A DNA stretch of 64,000 nt from Sporosarcina sp. HYO08 (GCF_001563475.1 NZ_LPUT01000027.1:310001-374000), one strand, 5' to 3'; shown: positions 52,087-61,419, counted from the first letter of the stretch. Notes: generated by a model not told the origin, from the sequence alone. A program made the numbers and translations.

Positions 52087-52187
52087 GAAACCACCTTGCG
52101 TATTGAAAAGACATGATTATGGTAAAATAAAAAGAACAATGAGGGTATCATTAGCCTCAGGAAGGCCTAGCTGGAAGGGGTAATGTT

Positions 52188-53459
52188 ATGGAGATTTTAG
52201 TAGAACGGGCAATTCTTGTCGGTGTCCACGAGCAGCAAGATGAACATTTTGACTATGCGATGGAAGAGTTAAAGAACCTTGCCGATGCGATCGATGTAGA
52301 AACGGTTGGGGTTGTGACGCAAAGTTTGGAGCGCCGCCACCCATCCCACTATGTTGGAAAAGGAAAGGTTATTGAGATCAGAAACGTTTATGATGCAACG
52401 GATGCAAATTTAATCATTTTTAACGATGAATTATCTCCGTCTCAAATTCGGAATTTGGAACAGGAGCTTGAATGTAAAATTATCGACCGGACGATGCTGA
52501 TTTTAGATATTTTTGCGCGGCGCGCTAGGACGAGCGAATCAAAAATGCAAGTTGAACTTGCACAGCTTCAATATACACTTCCGCGCCTTATTGGCTTACG
52601 TGCATCGTTAAGCAGGCAAGGGGGAGGAACGGGCGGTGGTTTTCAAAACAAAGGTGCTGGTGAAACGAAGCTGGAACTTGACCGCCGTAAAATTGAAGAC
52701 CAAATTGCAAAATTACGGCGCGACCTGAACCATGTGAAAGATCAACGAGAAACACAGCGCAAACAGCGGAAAAGAAGTGGGATACCTGTTGTGTCGATTG
52801 TTGGATATACGAATGCTGGAAAATCTACACTCATGAATCGCCTTTTAGAAAAAATGGATACGGATCATTCCAAGCAAGTGTTTGAAAAAGATATGTTATT
52901 TGCAACACTTGATACATCCATCCGTAAAATAAAGCTGATCGACAATAAAGAGTTCATCCTGACAGACACGGTTGGATTCGTTTCAAAGCTGCCGCATAAT
53001 TTGGTGCAAGCTTTCCGCTCAACATTAGAAGAGGCGCGAGATGCGGACCTTCTTCTCCATGTTGTGGACGTTTCAAATGAGGATTACCAGTATATGGTTG
53101 AAGTGACAAACGACACACTCCATGAAATTGGCGTTGAAAATGTCGCAATGGTCAATGTGTACAACAAAGCAGATCTTGCGAATATCATGTATCCGAAAGT
53201 TAGCGGTAATACGGTTTGGTTATCCGCCAGGGAAGGGAACGGTCTGGAAGAGCTGATCGCGTTAATCAAGCGGCATATTTTTGAACAATATGTAACGTGT
53301 AAACTGATGATTCCTTATGATCGCGGGGAAATTGTCTCTCATTTAAATGATAAAGCCAACGTGAAGAACGTTGCTTATGAAGAAGAGGGAACATTGATGA
53401 CTGTAGAAATGGACGTTACGGAGCGCGATAAACTAAGTGAGTATATCATCAGTCATTAA
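52188..53459 (+). CDS. hflX: Ribosome-associated GTPase HflX
   Basis: HflX binds 50S and 70S ribosomes and helps split stalled or hibernating ribosomes. The 423-residue protein has the HflX N-domain (LNAD-like ADAIDVETVGVVTQSLERRHPSHYVGKGKV), the DRTMLILDIFARRARTSESKMQVELAQLQY linker, a glycine-rich RQGGGTGGGFQNKGAGETKLE loop, and the G domain with GYTNAGKST, DTVGF and NKAD. Translation starts at ATG after GGAAGGGGTAATGTT. Confidence 0.96.
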   Translation: MEILVERAILVGVHEQQDEHFDYAMEELKNLADAIDVETVGVVTQSLERRHPSHYVGKGKVIEIRNVYDATDANLIIFNDELSPSQIRNLEQELECKIIDRTMLILDIFARRARTSESKMQVELAQLQYTLPRLIGLRASLSRQGGGTGGGFQNKGAGETKLELDRRKIEDQIAKLRRDLNHVKDQRETQRKQRKRSGIPVVSIVGYTNAGKSTLMNRLLEKMDTDHSKQVFEKDMLFATLDTSIRKIKLIDNKEFILTDTVGFVSKLPHNLVQAFRSTLEEARDADLLLHVVDVSNEDYQYMVEVTNDTLHEIGVENVAMVNVYNKADLANIMYPKVSGNTVWLSAREGNGLEELIALIKRHIFEQYVTCKLMIPYDRGEIVSHLNDKANVKNVAYEEEGTLMTVEMDVTERDKLSEYIISH

Positions 53460-53469
53460 AATTAAAACA

Positions 53470-53522
53470 AAAACTGCACTGTATGATTGGGTGGGGGCCC
53501 GTCATACAGTGCAGTTTTTTTA
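53470..53522 (+). terminator. Intrinsic terminator after hflX
   Basis: AAAACTGCACTGTATGA and TCATACAGTGCAGTTTT form a perfect 17-bp stem, with a G-rich loop and T run. Confidence 0.93.
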
Positions 53523-53572
53523 ATAAGAGAAAGGGGGTGGGATAGTAGTATTATCCCCGTAATTTTTGAAAG

Positions 53573-55291
53573 TTAAACCTTTTGGTATTGAAAATAATGA
53601 AGTCTTGCAAAAATGCCATCTTCCTCGAGTAAATCCTCATAACTACCTTCCTCGGCAATCCCTTCTTCTGTCACGACAACGACATGGTCAGCGTCTTTAA
53701 TTGTCGCCAGTCGGTGGGCGATGACAAGCGTTGTACGATTTTCGGCAAGCTCGGTCAGAGATTGCTGAATGATGCGTTCAGTCTCTGTATCTAATGCGGA
53801 AGTTGCTTCATCCAAAATAAGGATTGGCGGATTTTTTAAAAACATACGTGCAATCGCAAGTCGCTGCTTTTGACCGCCAGATAGTTTCAAACCGCGTTCG
53901 CCAACTTGTGTTTCATACCCATTTGGCAGCGAAGCGATAAAATCTTCAAGATATGCTTTTTCAGCGGCCTCGAAAATCTCTGCGTCGGTCGCATCTAATT
54001 TTCCATAAGCAATATTTTCTTTAATCGTCCCGGTAAATAAAAAGACATCCTGCTGTACAATACCAATTTGAGAACGTAAGGAATGCTGTGTCATTTGACG
54101 AATATCAATCCCATCGATGGAGATAGAACCTTCATGGACATCATAAAATCGAGGAATTAATGAGCAAATCGTCGTTTTCCCAGCACCGGATGGACCGACA
54201 AATGCAACGGTTTTCCCAGCAGGAATTGTTAAATTAATTCCTTCTAATACGGACTTTTCACCATCATAGTGGAAATGAACATTGTCAAAAACGATTTGGC
54301 CGTTTAAATGGGGTACAGCAATCGCATCGGGACGGTCTTTGATATCTGGATCTTGTTCAATGAGATCTTGGAATCTACGGAAACCTGCCATTCCCTTTGG
54401 ATACAATTCCAACAAAGCACTAATTTTGTCCACCGGCTTAATGAGGACGTTCACAAATAATACGAAGCTAACGAGTTCACCATAGGTTAACTTTCCGTTA
54501 AATGTAAACCAAGCACCAACGACAAGGACAAGCAGCGTTACAAGTCTCGTCATCATAAACATGCTGGAATGTGTCCACGCCATAACATGATAAGCTACGA
54601 GTTTTGCTTTTCTAAAATTACGATTGTCTTTTTTGAAACGTTCGATTTCGAAATCTTCATTTGTAAAAGACTTTACGACACGAGAGCCAGAAACAGCATC
54701 TTCTACCCGAGCGTTCACATCGGCAATTTTGCTATACATATTTTGCCACGCTGCGTTCATTTTGATATTACAAAATGTCACAAGAACGGCTAACAATGGC
54801 ACCATGACAATTGCAATAATGGCAAGTTCAGGATTGATCGTGTACATGATCGCAAATGCACCGATCATCGTCATGATAGCGATAAAGGCATCTTCAGGTC
54901 CGTGATGGGCAAGTTCACCAATGTCGAATAAGTCATTCGTAATCCGGCTCATAATATGACCGGTTTTTGTATTATCGAAAAAACGAAATGACTGGCGCTG
55001 TACATGATTGAACAGGTGTTGACGCATGTCCGTTTCAATATTAATGCCAAGTTTGTGCCCTAAATAGCTGACCACATATTGTAAAAATGTACTGAGTAAA
55101 TAAATGAATAACAGTAAAGCACTAATCCAGACAATTTTTCCCCAATCCCCTTCCGGGAGCAAATCATCGATGAACCACTTCACGGCTACTGGGAAGGCAA
55201 GATCCAGTAAAGCAACAAAAATCGCACTTGAAAAGTCGATGATAAACAGACGTTTATGCGGTTTATAGTAAGAGAAAAACTTTTTTAGCAA
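53573..55291 (-). CDS. ywjA: ABC exporter, fused permease-ATPase (YwjA-like)
   Basis: The 572-residue half-transporter has six TM helices (residues 15-290, type IV exporter fold) and an ATPase domain with GPSGAGKTT, QQDVFLFTGTI, LSGGQKQRLAIAR, ILILDEATSALDTETE and the switch IAHRLATI. It resembles B. subtilis YwjA and acts as a homodimer. The start is TTG after AAAGGAGTCTCTTACAG. It is divergent from yclNOPQ, and a Fur-box-like sequence lies between; the B. subtilis ywjA gene is recalled as Fur-regulated, so an iron-related export role is plausible. Confidence 0.9.
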   Translation of the reverse strand: MLKKFFSYYKPHKRLFIIDFSSAIFVALLDLAFPVAVKWFIDDLLPEGDWGKIVWISALLLFIYLLSTFLQYVVSYLGHKLGINIETDMRQHLFNHVQRQSFRFFDNTKTGHIMSRITNDLFDIGELAHHGPEDAFIAIMTMIGAFAIMYTINPELAIIAIVMVPLLAVLVTFCNIKMNAAWQNMYSKIADVNARVEDAVSGSRVVKSFTNEDFEIERFKKDNRNFRKAKLVAYHVMAWTHSSMFMMTRLVTLLVLVVGAWFTFNGKLTYGELVSFVLFVNVLIKPVDKISALLELYPKGMAGFRRFQDLIEQDPDIKDRPDAIAVPHLNGQIVFDNVHFHYDGEKSVLEGINLTIPAGKTVAFVGPSGAGKTTICSLIPRFYDVHEGSISIDGIDIRQMTQHSLRSQIGIVQQDVFLFTGTIKENIAYGKLDATDAEIFEAAEKAYLEDFIASLPNGYETQVGERGLKLSGGQKQRLAIARMFLKNPPILILDEATSALDTETERIIQQSLTELAENRTTLVIAHRLATIKDADHVVVVTEEGIAEEGSYEDLLEEDGIFARLHYFQYQKV

Positions 55292-55429
55292 CTGTAAGAG
55301 ACTCCTTTCTTCATGTTCATATTGGCTAGTATAGCGAAAAAGAAGTAAGAAGACGATTTATTCATTTCTAGTGGCGAAGTATTTAATGTCATCCTAGTTT
55401 GATACTTTAGATGGTTTTGTTACTTTAAT

Positions 55430-55511
55430 CGATAATCATTTTCAATTAGTCGTTGACACTAATTACCATCATGCTATAATTGAGTTTGTGGCCAATTGAT
55501 AATCATTATCA
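55430..55511 (+). promoter_or_regulatory. Fur-controlled promoter of yclNOPQ
   Basis: TTGACA (55453-55458), 16 bases and TATAAT (55475-55480) form a near-consensus promoter. A perfect Fur core TGATAATCATTATCA lies at 55497-55511 downstream of the -10, with a further overlapping ATTATCA, and a second close match CGATAATCATTTTCA at 55430-55444 upstream. Iron-loaded Fur should shut the operon off; the upstream box may also serve ywjA. Confidence 0.92.
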
Positions 55512-55550
55512 TTATCAATGAGCCGCAAATAATTGGTATCGGTGATAGCC

Positions 55551-56501
55551 ATGAAGAAACGTTATTTGATCATTACAGTCATACTTCTCTCATTTCTATC
55601 GTTATTCGTTGGAGTGAGCCATATTACGCCGATGGATCTGCTAGATTTTAAATCGGAAGAAACGGAAATATTTTTAATTAGCCGTTTGCCGCGACTTGTT
55701 GCCATTCTGCTTGCAGGTGCTGGCATGAGTATTGCGGGGCTTATCATGCAACAGCTAAGTAGGAATAAATTTGTTTCACCGACGACAGCAGGAACGCTCG
55801 ATGCAACTCGTCTCGGCATACTCGTCTCGATGCTATTATTTACGAATGCCTCTACGATTGAGAAAATGATTGTCGCTTTTGCATTTGCGCTTGCCGGCAC
55901 GCTTCTGTTTATGCAAATTCTTGACCGTATCAAATTCAAGGATGCGATTTTCATACCGTTAGTCGGGTTAATGTTCGGGAATATATTATCATCGATTACG
56001 ACGTTTTTTGCCTATAAAGCAAATGTAATCCAAAACATGTCGGCGTGGCTGCAAGGTGACTTTTCAATGATCATGAAAGGGCGCTATGAGCTTTTATACA
56101 TAAGCATTCCAGTGCTCCTATTAACATACCTTTATGCCAATCGTTTTACGGTTGCGGGGATGGGTGAGGACTTTTCTAAAAACCTCGGGCTTGCTTATCG
56201 ACGGATTGTCAACATTGGCCTCATACTTGTCGCGCTTATCACAACTACTGTTGTGTTAACAGTAGGAATGATTCCGTTTCTCGGGCTGATTATTCCGAAT
56301 ATAGTTTCTATTTTCAAGGGAGATCATTTGCAAAAGACCTTGCCGCATACGGCTTTGCTCGGTGCAATTTTCCTATTAATTTGTGACATTTTAGGGCGGG
56401 TGCTGATCTATCCGTATGAAATTTCAATTAGTTTAATGGTCGGCGTAATAGGCAGTGGAATCTTCCTCTATTTGTTGTTTAGGAGGAAGGCATATGCGTA
56501 A
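55551..56501 (+). CDS. yclN: Siderophore ABC transporter permease YclN
   Basis: This is one of two FecCD-type permeases of a petrobactin-class importer. The 316-residue protein equals B. subtilis YclN in length and has LPRLVAILLAGAGMSIAGLIMQQLSRNKFVSPTTAGTLDATRLG and the coupling region near GMIPFLGLIIPNIVSIFKGDHLQKTLP. ATG 55551 has GGTGATAGCC upstream. It overlaps yclO by 8 bp. Confidence 0.95.
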   Translation: MKKRYLIITVILLSFLSLFVGVSHITPMDLLDFKSEETEIFLISRLPRLVAILLAGAGMSIAGLIMQQLSRNKFVSPTTAGTLDATRLGILVSMLLFTNASTIEKMIVAFAFALAGTLLFMQILDRIKFKDAIFIPLVGLMFGNILSSITTFFAYKANVIQNMSAWLQGDFSMIMKGRYELLYISIPVLLLTYLYANRFTVAGMGEDFSKNLGLAYRRIVNIGLILVALITTTVVLTVGMIPFLGLIIPNIVSIFKGDHLQKTLPHTALLGAIFLLICDILGRVLIYPYEISISLMVGVIGSGIFLYLLFRRKAYA

Positions 56502-57444
56502 TTCAACAAAGTTAATCATATTAATACTGCTAGCTGCATTGTTTTGTGGGTTGTATCTGTTTCATGGGTTAAATGGAAGCTTTGATTATGCGCTTCCGCG
56601 TCGAGGCATTAAGGTTACGGCCATGGTGTTAACAGGCGTTGCCATCGCATTTTCAACGGTCATCTTCCAAACGATTACGCATAACCGTATTTTGACGCCA
56701 AGCATTATTGGATTAGATTCACTGTATTTGCTTTTGCAAACAGTGGTCATCTTTTTCCTTGGGGCAAACCACGTAACGATTGTCAATCAACATGTAAACT
56801 TTGTCTTATCAGTTGGGACGATGATCGTTTTTGCACTGCTGCTTTATCGTTTGTTATTTAGAAAAGGTTCACAGCCCGTTTACTTCTTGTTATTAGTTGG
56901 AATTATCGTTGGAACTTTTTTTGGAAGCATTTCGACATTCCTACAAGTATTAATTGATCCGAATGAGTTCATGCGGGTACAAGATAAGATGTTTGCTAGT
57001 TTTAACAATGTTAGCGGTGATCTTGTTTGGTGGGCATTGGCAATTATTGCAATTGCAATAGTTATTGGGATGCGATTTTCGAATGAACTTGACGTGCTCT
57101 CCCTTGGGCGAGATACAGCTATAAACTTAGGTGTTCCTTATGATAAAGTCGTAAAAATGATGCTTGTTTTATCGGCTGTTTTAATAGCAGTTTCTACTGC
57201 ACTTGTCGGACCGATTACATTTTTTGGTTTGATCGTTGCGAATTTATCCTATCAGTTTTTTAAAACGTATAAACATTCTATTCTAATTGCTGGTGCTTCT
57301 GTTATGAGTGTTATCGCCCTTGTCGGTGGACAGTGGGTTGTGGAGCGGGTCTTTACTTTCTCGACAACATTAAGTGTCATCATCAACTTTGTCGGCGGTG
57401 TCTATTTCATCTATTTACTATTAAAGGAGAGTCGATCTGCATGA
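56494..57444 (+). CDS. yclO: Siderophore ABC transporter permease YclO
   Basis: The second FecCD permease, 316 residues, starts MRNSTKLIILILLAALFCGL after AGGAGGAAGGC. It has LPRRGIKVTAMVLTGVAIAFSTVIFQTITHNRILTPSIIGLDSLY and the coupling GPITFFGLIVANLSYQFFKTYKH. It forms the heterodimeric channel with YclN. Its TGA overlaps the ATG of yclP. Confidence 0.95.
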   Translation: MRNSTKLIILILLAALFCGLYLFHGLNGSFDYALPRRGIKVTAMVLTGVAIAFSTVIFQTITHNRILTPSIIGLDSLYLLLQTVVIFFLGANHVTIVNQHVNFVLSVGTMIVFALLLYRLLFRKGSQPVYFLLLVGIIVGTFFGSISTFLQVLIDPNEFMRVQDKMFASFNNVSGDLVWWALAIIAIAIVIGMRFSNELDVLSLGRDTAINLGVPYDKVVKMMLVLSAVLIAVSTALVGPITFFGLIVANLSYQFFKTYKHSILIAGASVMSVIALVGGQWVVERVFTFSTTLSVIINFVGGVYFIYLLLKESRSA

Positions 57445-58202
57445 TCCAAGTTCGGGAACTGTCAAAGTTTTATGGGAAAAAAGCGGTTGTTGAAAAAGTA
57501 AATGTAACGATCCATCCAGGAAAAATCACTTCTTTTATAGGACCGAACGGAGCTGGCAAATCGACACTACTTTCAATGGTAAGCCGTCTTCTTGATGCGG
57601 ATACTGGAGAAGTCCTCGTTGACCAAGACAATGTGAAACAGATGAAGTCCAGTGAATTCTCTAAAAAAGTTTCAATTTTAAAACAATCCAATTTTATGAA
57701 TGCACGTTTAACAATACGTGAACTTGTTTCGTTTGGCCGCTTCCCTCATTCCAGGGGAAGGCTTAATGCGGAAGATATCCGTATGATTGATCAAGCGATG
57801 GACTATATGGACTTAATGGAAATGCAAAATCGTTATCTCGACGAGTTATCTGGCGGTCAGCGTCAGCGTGCGTTTATCGCAATGGTGATCGCGCAAGATA
57901 CAGATTATGTATTGCTCGATGAACCGCTCAATAACTTGGATATGAAGCATTCCGTTCAAATTATGAAAATCTTAAGAAGGCTTGTCGATGAGCTTGGGAA
58001 AACAGTCGTTATCGTCCTCCATGATATAAACTTTGCATCGGTTTACTCTGACCGAATTGTCGCTTTGAAAAATGGTCGAGTTGTAAGAGACGGACCAACG
58101 AATGAAATTATTAACTCGGATGCATTGAAGGAAATCTATGATATGGATATTCCGATTAAACAACTTAGTAATTGCCGTATTTGTGTATATTTCAACTCTT
58201 AA
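57441..58202 (+). CDS. yclP: Siderophore ABC transporter ATPase YclP
   Basis: The 253-residue ATPase starts MIQVRELSKFYGKKAV at ATG 57441. It has GPNGAGKST, LSGGQRQRAFIAM, Walker B VLLDEPLNNLDMKHS and the switch VLHDINFAS, all typical of FepC/FhuC-type siderophore ATPases. Expression is coupled to yclO through a 4-base ATGA overlap. Confidence 0.95.
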   Translation: MIQVRELSKFYGKKAVVEKVNVTIHPGKITSFIGPNGAGKSTLLSMVSRLLDADTGEVLVDQDNVKQMKSSEFSKKVSILKQSNFMNARLTIRELVSFGRFPHSRGRLNAEDIRMIDQAMDYMDLMEMQNRYLDELSGGQRQRAFIAMVIAQDTDYVLLDEPLNNLDMKHSVQIMKILRRLVDELGKTVVIVLHDINFASVYSDRIVALKNGRVVRDGPTNEIINSDALKEIYDMDIPIKQLSNCRICVYFNS

Positions 58203-58220
58203 AACAAAAGGATGGTTGAC

Positions 58221-59186
58221 ATGAAAAAATTTACAATTGTATTGATGATGCTTGCGCTAATGGCCATACTAGCTGCTTGCGGCGGCAAAGGTGAGCAAGG
58301 TGCAGACGACAAAGCAACAGGTAACAATGATGAAGCAAAAACAGAAGAAACAGCAACAATGACTGTAAAACATGAGCTTGGTGAAACACCTATCGAGAAA
58401 AATCCTAAGACTGTTGTAGTTTTTGATTTTGGAATGCTTGATACATTAGATGAACTGGGCATTGAAGTGGCAGGACTTCCACAAGCAAATGTTCCAGGCT
58501 ATCTATCTAAATATGAAGATGCTAAATATGCAAACCTTGGAAGCCTAAAGGAACCGGATTTTGAAGCGATTCATGCACTAAAGCCAGATGTAATTTTCAT
58601 CTCTGGACGTCAAGCGGACTTATATGACGACTTAAGTGACATTGCGCCAACGATCTACGTAGGTGTGGATACAGCGAAATACATGGAATCCTTCAAAGGG
58701 AACATGGAAATGGTTGCGGAATTATTCGGTAAAGAAGATGAAATGAAAGCCGAACTTGAAGACATTGATGCACAAATTGCAACGATTAAAGAAGAAACTG
58801 CAAATAAAGATGAGAAAGCACTTATCGTTTTGGGCAGTGAAGGGAAAGTAAGTGCATACGGCTCTAACTCACGTTTCGGTTTGATTCATGATGTATTTGG
58901 ATTTAAAGCGGCGGATGAAAAAATTGAAGTGTCAACACATGGTCAAAACGTTTCGTTTGAGTACATTCTTGAAACAAATCCAGATATTTTATTCGTCATT
59001 GACCGTGATGCTGCTGTAGGCGACGGTGCAAGTGCGAAAGACTCTATCGAAAATGAACTGGTTCAGAAAACAACTGCGTATCAAAACGACAAAATTATTT
59101 ACTTAGACCCTGAATATTGGTATCTATCAGGCGGCGGTTTAGCTTCTCTTAAAGAAATGATTAAGGAAGTTGAAGCAGGCTTATAA
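58221..59186 (+). CDS. yclQ: Siderophore-binding lipoprotein YclQ
   Basis: The 321-residue substrate-binding protein has a lipobox (AILAACGGKG) and the PBP2/TroA-type fold with NPKTVVVFDFGMLDTLDELGIEVAG, EAIHALKPDVIFISGRQ and TNPDILFVIDRDAAVG. The B. subtilis counterpart binds petrobactin and 3,4-dihydroxybenzoate complexes. ATG 58221 follows AAAGGATGGTTGAC. Last gene of the operon. Confidence 0.95.
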   Translation: MKKFTIVLMMLALMAILAACGGKGEQGADDKATGNNDEAKTEETATMTVKHELGETPIEKNPKTVVVFDFGMLDTLDELGIEVAGLPQANVPGYLSKYEDAKYANLGSLKEPDFEAIHALKPDVIFISGRQADLYDDLSDIAPTIYVGVDTAKYMESFKGNMEMVAELFGKEDEMKAELEDIDAQIATIKEETANKDEKALIVLGSEGKVSAYGSNSRFGLIHDVFGFKAADEKIEVSTHGQNVSFEYILETNPDILFVIDRDAAVGDGASAKDSIENELVQKTTAYQNDKIIYLDPEYWYLSGGGLASLKEMIKEVEAGL

Positions 59187-59193
59187 AAAAATG

Positions 59194-59230
59194 AGAACTA
59201 GCCACAATAAGTGTGAGCTAGTTCTTTTTT
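59194..59230 (+). terminator. Intrinsic terminator after yclQ
   Basis: AGAACTAGC and GCTAGTTCT form the stem, followed by TTTTTT. Confidence 0.9.
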
Positions 59231-59256
59231 ATTGAATTTATGGTAGAAAATTGTCT

Positions 59257-59305
59257 TTGTATTTGTCGAATAAGTAGACTATAATTACAAGTGTAAAGAC
59301 ACTTG
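59257..59305 (+). promoter_or_regulatory. niaP promoter with NiaR operator
   Basis: TTGTAT (59257-59262), 17 bases and TATAAT (59280-59285) form the promoter. Immediately downstream CAAGTGT-AAAG-ACACTTG (59288-59305) is a perfect dyad that matches the NiaR (YrxA) operator pattern ACA-AGTGT-N-ACACTTGT. NiaR represses NAD synthesis and niacin uptake genes when niacin is present. Confidence 0.85.
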
Positions 59306-59333
59306 ACAATATAAAGACAGGAAGTGTACAAAT

Positions 59334-60584
59334 ATGACTACCGTCAATTCACCAAATTATAAAGCGAGGGGCGAACAGCAGGTGAATGCGAAACCGAGCA
59401 TCTCTCGAAATAAATTATTAGGTATTGCCGGCACCGGTTGGATGTTCGATGCGATGGACGTCGGTATTTTATCATTTGTCATTGCGGCACTTGCAGCCGA
59501 ATGGCAGTTAACATCCTCGCAAATGGGCTGGATCGGCAGCGTTAACTCCATCGGAATGGCTGTCGGCGCATTTGGATTCGGAATTTTAGCGGATCGCATC
59601 GGCAGAAAGAATGTTTTTATGATTACACTCGTATTATTTTCACTGGCCAGCGGTTTTTCTGCTTTCACAACGACGCTTACAGCATTTCTCATTTTACGGT
59701 TTTTAGTCGGCGCGGGACTCGGCGGGGAGCTGCCAGTTGCCTCGACATTAGTTTCTGAAAGTGTGGATGTAAAGGAACGGGGACGAGTTGTCGTTCTATT
59801 AGAGAGCTTCTGGGCTGCCGGCTGGATTCTTGCCGCGCTTATCGCCTATTTTATTATTCCATCGTTCGGATGGCGCACAGCGCTTATCCTTACAGCTTTA
59901 CCGGCCTTCTACGCAATTTATTTGCGACGTAATTTACCGGATTCGCCGAAGTACGAAGCGAGTGGAAAACCTAAACAATCTTTAGGATCGAAAATAACAG
60001 CTGTTTGGTCTAAAAAGTATGCGAAGCGAACGTTGATGCTTTGGATCGTTTGGTTCATGGTTGTATTTTCTTACTACGGAATGTTCCTATGGCTTCCGAG
60101 TGTCATGGTGGCCAAAGGGTTTGATATGATTAAGAGCTTCGGTTATGTATTACTCATGACACTTGCACAGCTTCCAGGCTATTTTTCAGCTGCATGGCTG
60201 ATCGAGAAAGTCGGACGAAAATTTGTCTTGGCAACGTATCTTCTCGGTACAGCGGCGAGTGCGCTCGCTTTTGGATTTGCAGACACACTCGGCTTATTGC
60301 TTCTGTCAGGTGCGTTTCTGTCGTTTTTCAATCTAGGGGCGTGGGGAGCATTATATGCCTATTCTCCAGAACAATACCCAACATCGATCCGAGCAACAGG
60401 ATCTGGTATGGCGGCGGCAGTCGGGCGTATCGGCGGCATTTTTGGTCCGCTGCTTGTTGGTTCGCTTTTGGCCGCTGGAACGGACTTCAGTATTATTTTC
60501 GGCATATTTTGCGGTGCGATTGTAATCGGGGTATTAGCGGTTATCTTTTTGGGAACGGAAACGAAACAAATGGAATTGGAATAA
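59334..60584 (+). CDS. niaP: Niacin transporter NiaP (MFS)
   Basis: The 416-residue major facilitator has 12 TM helices, the start KLLGIAGTGWMFDAMDVGILSFVIAAL, GFGILADRIGRKNVF (MFS loop 2-3 motif) and RATGSGMAAAVGRIGGIFGPLL. It is very close to B. subtilis NiaP (YceI), with a longer N-terminus of about 20 residues. The NiaR operator in its promoter supports niacin import as its role. Confidence 0.95.
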   Translation: MTTVNSPNYKARGEQQVNAKPSISRNKLLGIAGTGWMFDAMDVGILSFVIAALAAEWQLTSSQMGWIGSVNSIGMAVGAFGFGILADRIGRKNVFMITLVLFSLASGFSAFTTTLTAFLILRFLVGAGLGGELPVASTLVSESVDVKERGRVVVLLESFWAAGWILAALIAYFIIPSFGWRTALILTALPAFYAIYLRRNLPDSPKYEASGKPKQSLGSKITAVWSKKYAKRTLMLWIVWFMVVFSYYGMFLWLPSVMVAKGFDMIKSFGYVLLMTLAQLPGYFSAAWLIEKVGRKFVLATYLLGTAASALAFGFADTLGLLLLSGAFLSFFNLGAWGALYAYSPEQYPTSIRATGSGMAAAVGRIGGIFGPLLVGSLLAAGTDFSIIFGIFCGAIVIGVLAVIFLGTETKQMELE

Positions 60585-60586
60585 CG

Positions 60587-60628
60587 AAAGGGCATCTTGC
60601 AAGTTGTTTTTGCAGGGTGTCTTTTTTT
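60587..60628 (+). terminator. Intrinsic terminator after niaP
   Basis: AAAGGGCATCTTGCAA and TTGCAGGGTGTCTTT pair imperfectly with several G-T pairs, followed by TTTTT. Confidence 0.7.
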
Positions 60629-60639
60629 ATGAACGTATC

Positions 60640-60702
60640 GGGTTTCCCCAAAAGTATTGTGAGTTTCCCGCACCGCCGTATGAGTTCCCCTCAATCAGCA
60701 AG
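60640..60702. repeat. Three degenerate 21-bp units (locus D)
   Basis: GGGTTTCCCC, GAGTTTCCCG and GAGTTCCCCT begin at 60640, 60661 and 60682, exactly 21 bp apart, each followed by unrelated sequence. A complementary GGGGAAAC stands at 60729. The block lies between the niaP terminator and the glycosylase gene. Confidence 0.7.
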
Positions 60703-60768
60703 TATTTCATTTTAAGTAGAAGACATTTGGGGAAACTTGTATTGTATAAAGACTAGGAGGCGCTGAAC

Positions 60769-61419
60769 ATGTTTCGCATTCCAGAATCAATTGCTGACCT
60801 TATCAAAGAAAGAGGCAGCAGCTTTCCAATAGAAGGTTTTGTCTATGGACAAGGACCTCAAAAACCGCAATTAATGCTCATTGGGGAAGCTCCTGGGGAA
60901 TTTGAAATCGTCGATGGCATTCCTTTCATCGGGCGTGCGGGAACAGAGCTTCTGCAATCACTCGATTCAATCGGCTTAACACGTGACGATGTTTATATGA
61001 CAAGCCCAGTGAGAAGCAGACCTTATAAATGGGGAACGAAGAAAGAACGGGATGGCACGGTTGTTAAACGGAAATATAATCGGCCGCCGACCCAAAAAGA
61101 AATTTTGGCGCATGCCCCCGCACTGGATTATGAATTGGCGCACCTCGAACCGAAACTCATTGTGACAATGGGGAATGTAGGTTTACAGCGGTTAATTGGA
61201 AAAGAAGCAAAAGTAACAGAGCTGCATGGTCAATTGTTAACACAGCCCATACAATATTTACGGGGGCTAGAAGACAAGGCATTCAGTTGGACGGAAAAAA
61301 GTTATTCTATCGTTCCGACCTTTCATCCGGCATCCGTCTTTTATAGACCTTCACACCGAACTACGATCGAAGCGGACTGGCAAAAGATCGGGCAACTATT
61401 GGAAGAAATAAACAAGTGA
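60769..61419 (+). CDS. Uracil-DNA glycosylase superfamily protein, family-4-like, without cysteines
   Basis: The 216-residue protein has the superfamily motifs LMLIGEAPGEFEIVDGIPFIGRAG (motif 1) and IVPTFHPASVFY (motif 2 with the conserved histidine), and VTMGNVGLQRL between. In family 4 a 4Fe-4S cluster is held by four cysteines; here the whole protein has none (the usual KCRP is SRP, and the EIAAC-type cysteine is missing). It thus belongs to a cluster-free branch. It should excise uracil or another deaminated base; the exact lesion is open. ATG follows AGGAGGCGCTGAAC. Confidence 0.88.
   Translation: MFRIPESIADLIKERGSSFPIEGFVYGQGPQKPQLMLIGEAPGEFEIVDGIPFIGRAGTELLQSLDSIGLTRDDVYMTSPVRSRPYKWGTKKERDGTVVKRKYNRPPTQKEILAHAPALDYELAHLEPKLIVTMGNVGLQRLIGKEAKVTELHGQLLTQPIQYLRGLEDKAFSWTEKSYSIVPTFHPASVFYRPSHRTTIEADWQKIGQLLEEINK

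Noticed and set aside
60194-60715. 173-codon plus-strand ORF inside and after niaP
   Set aside because: It is a shadow frame of niaP without a start signal; composition is not protein-like.
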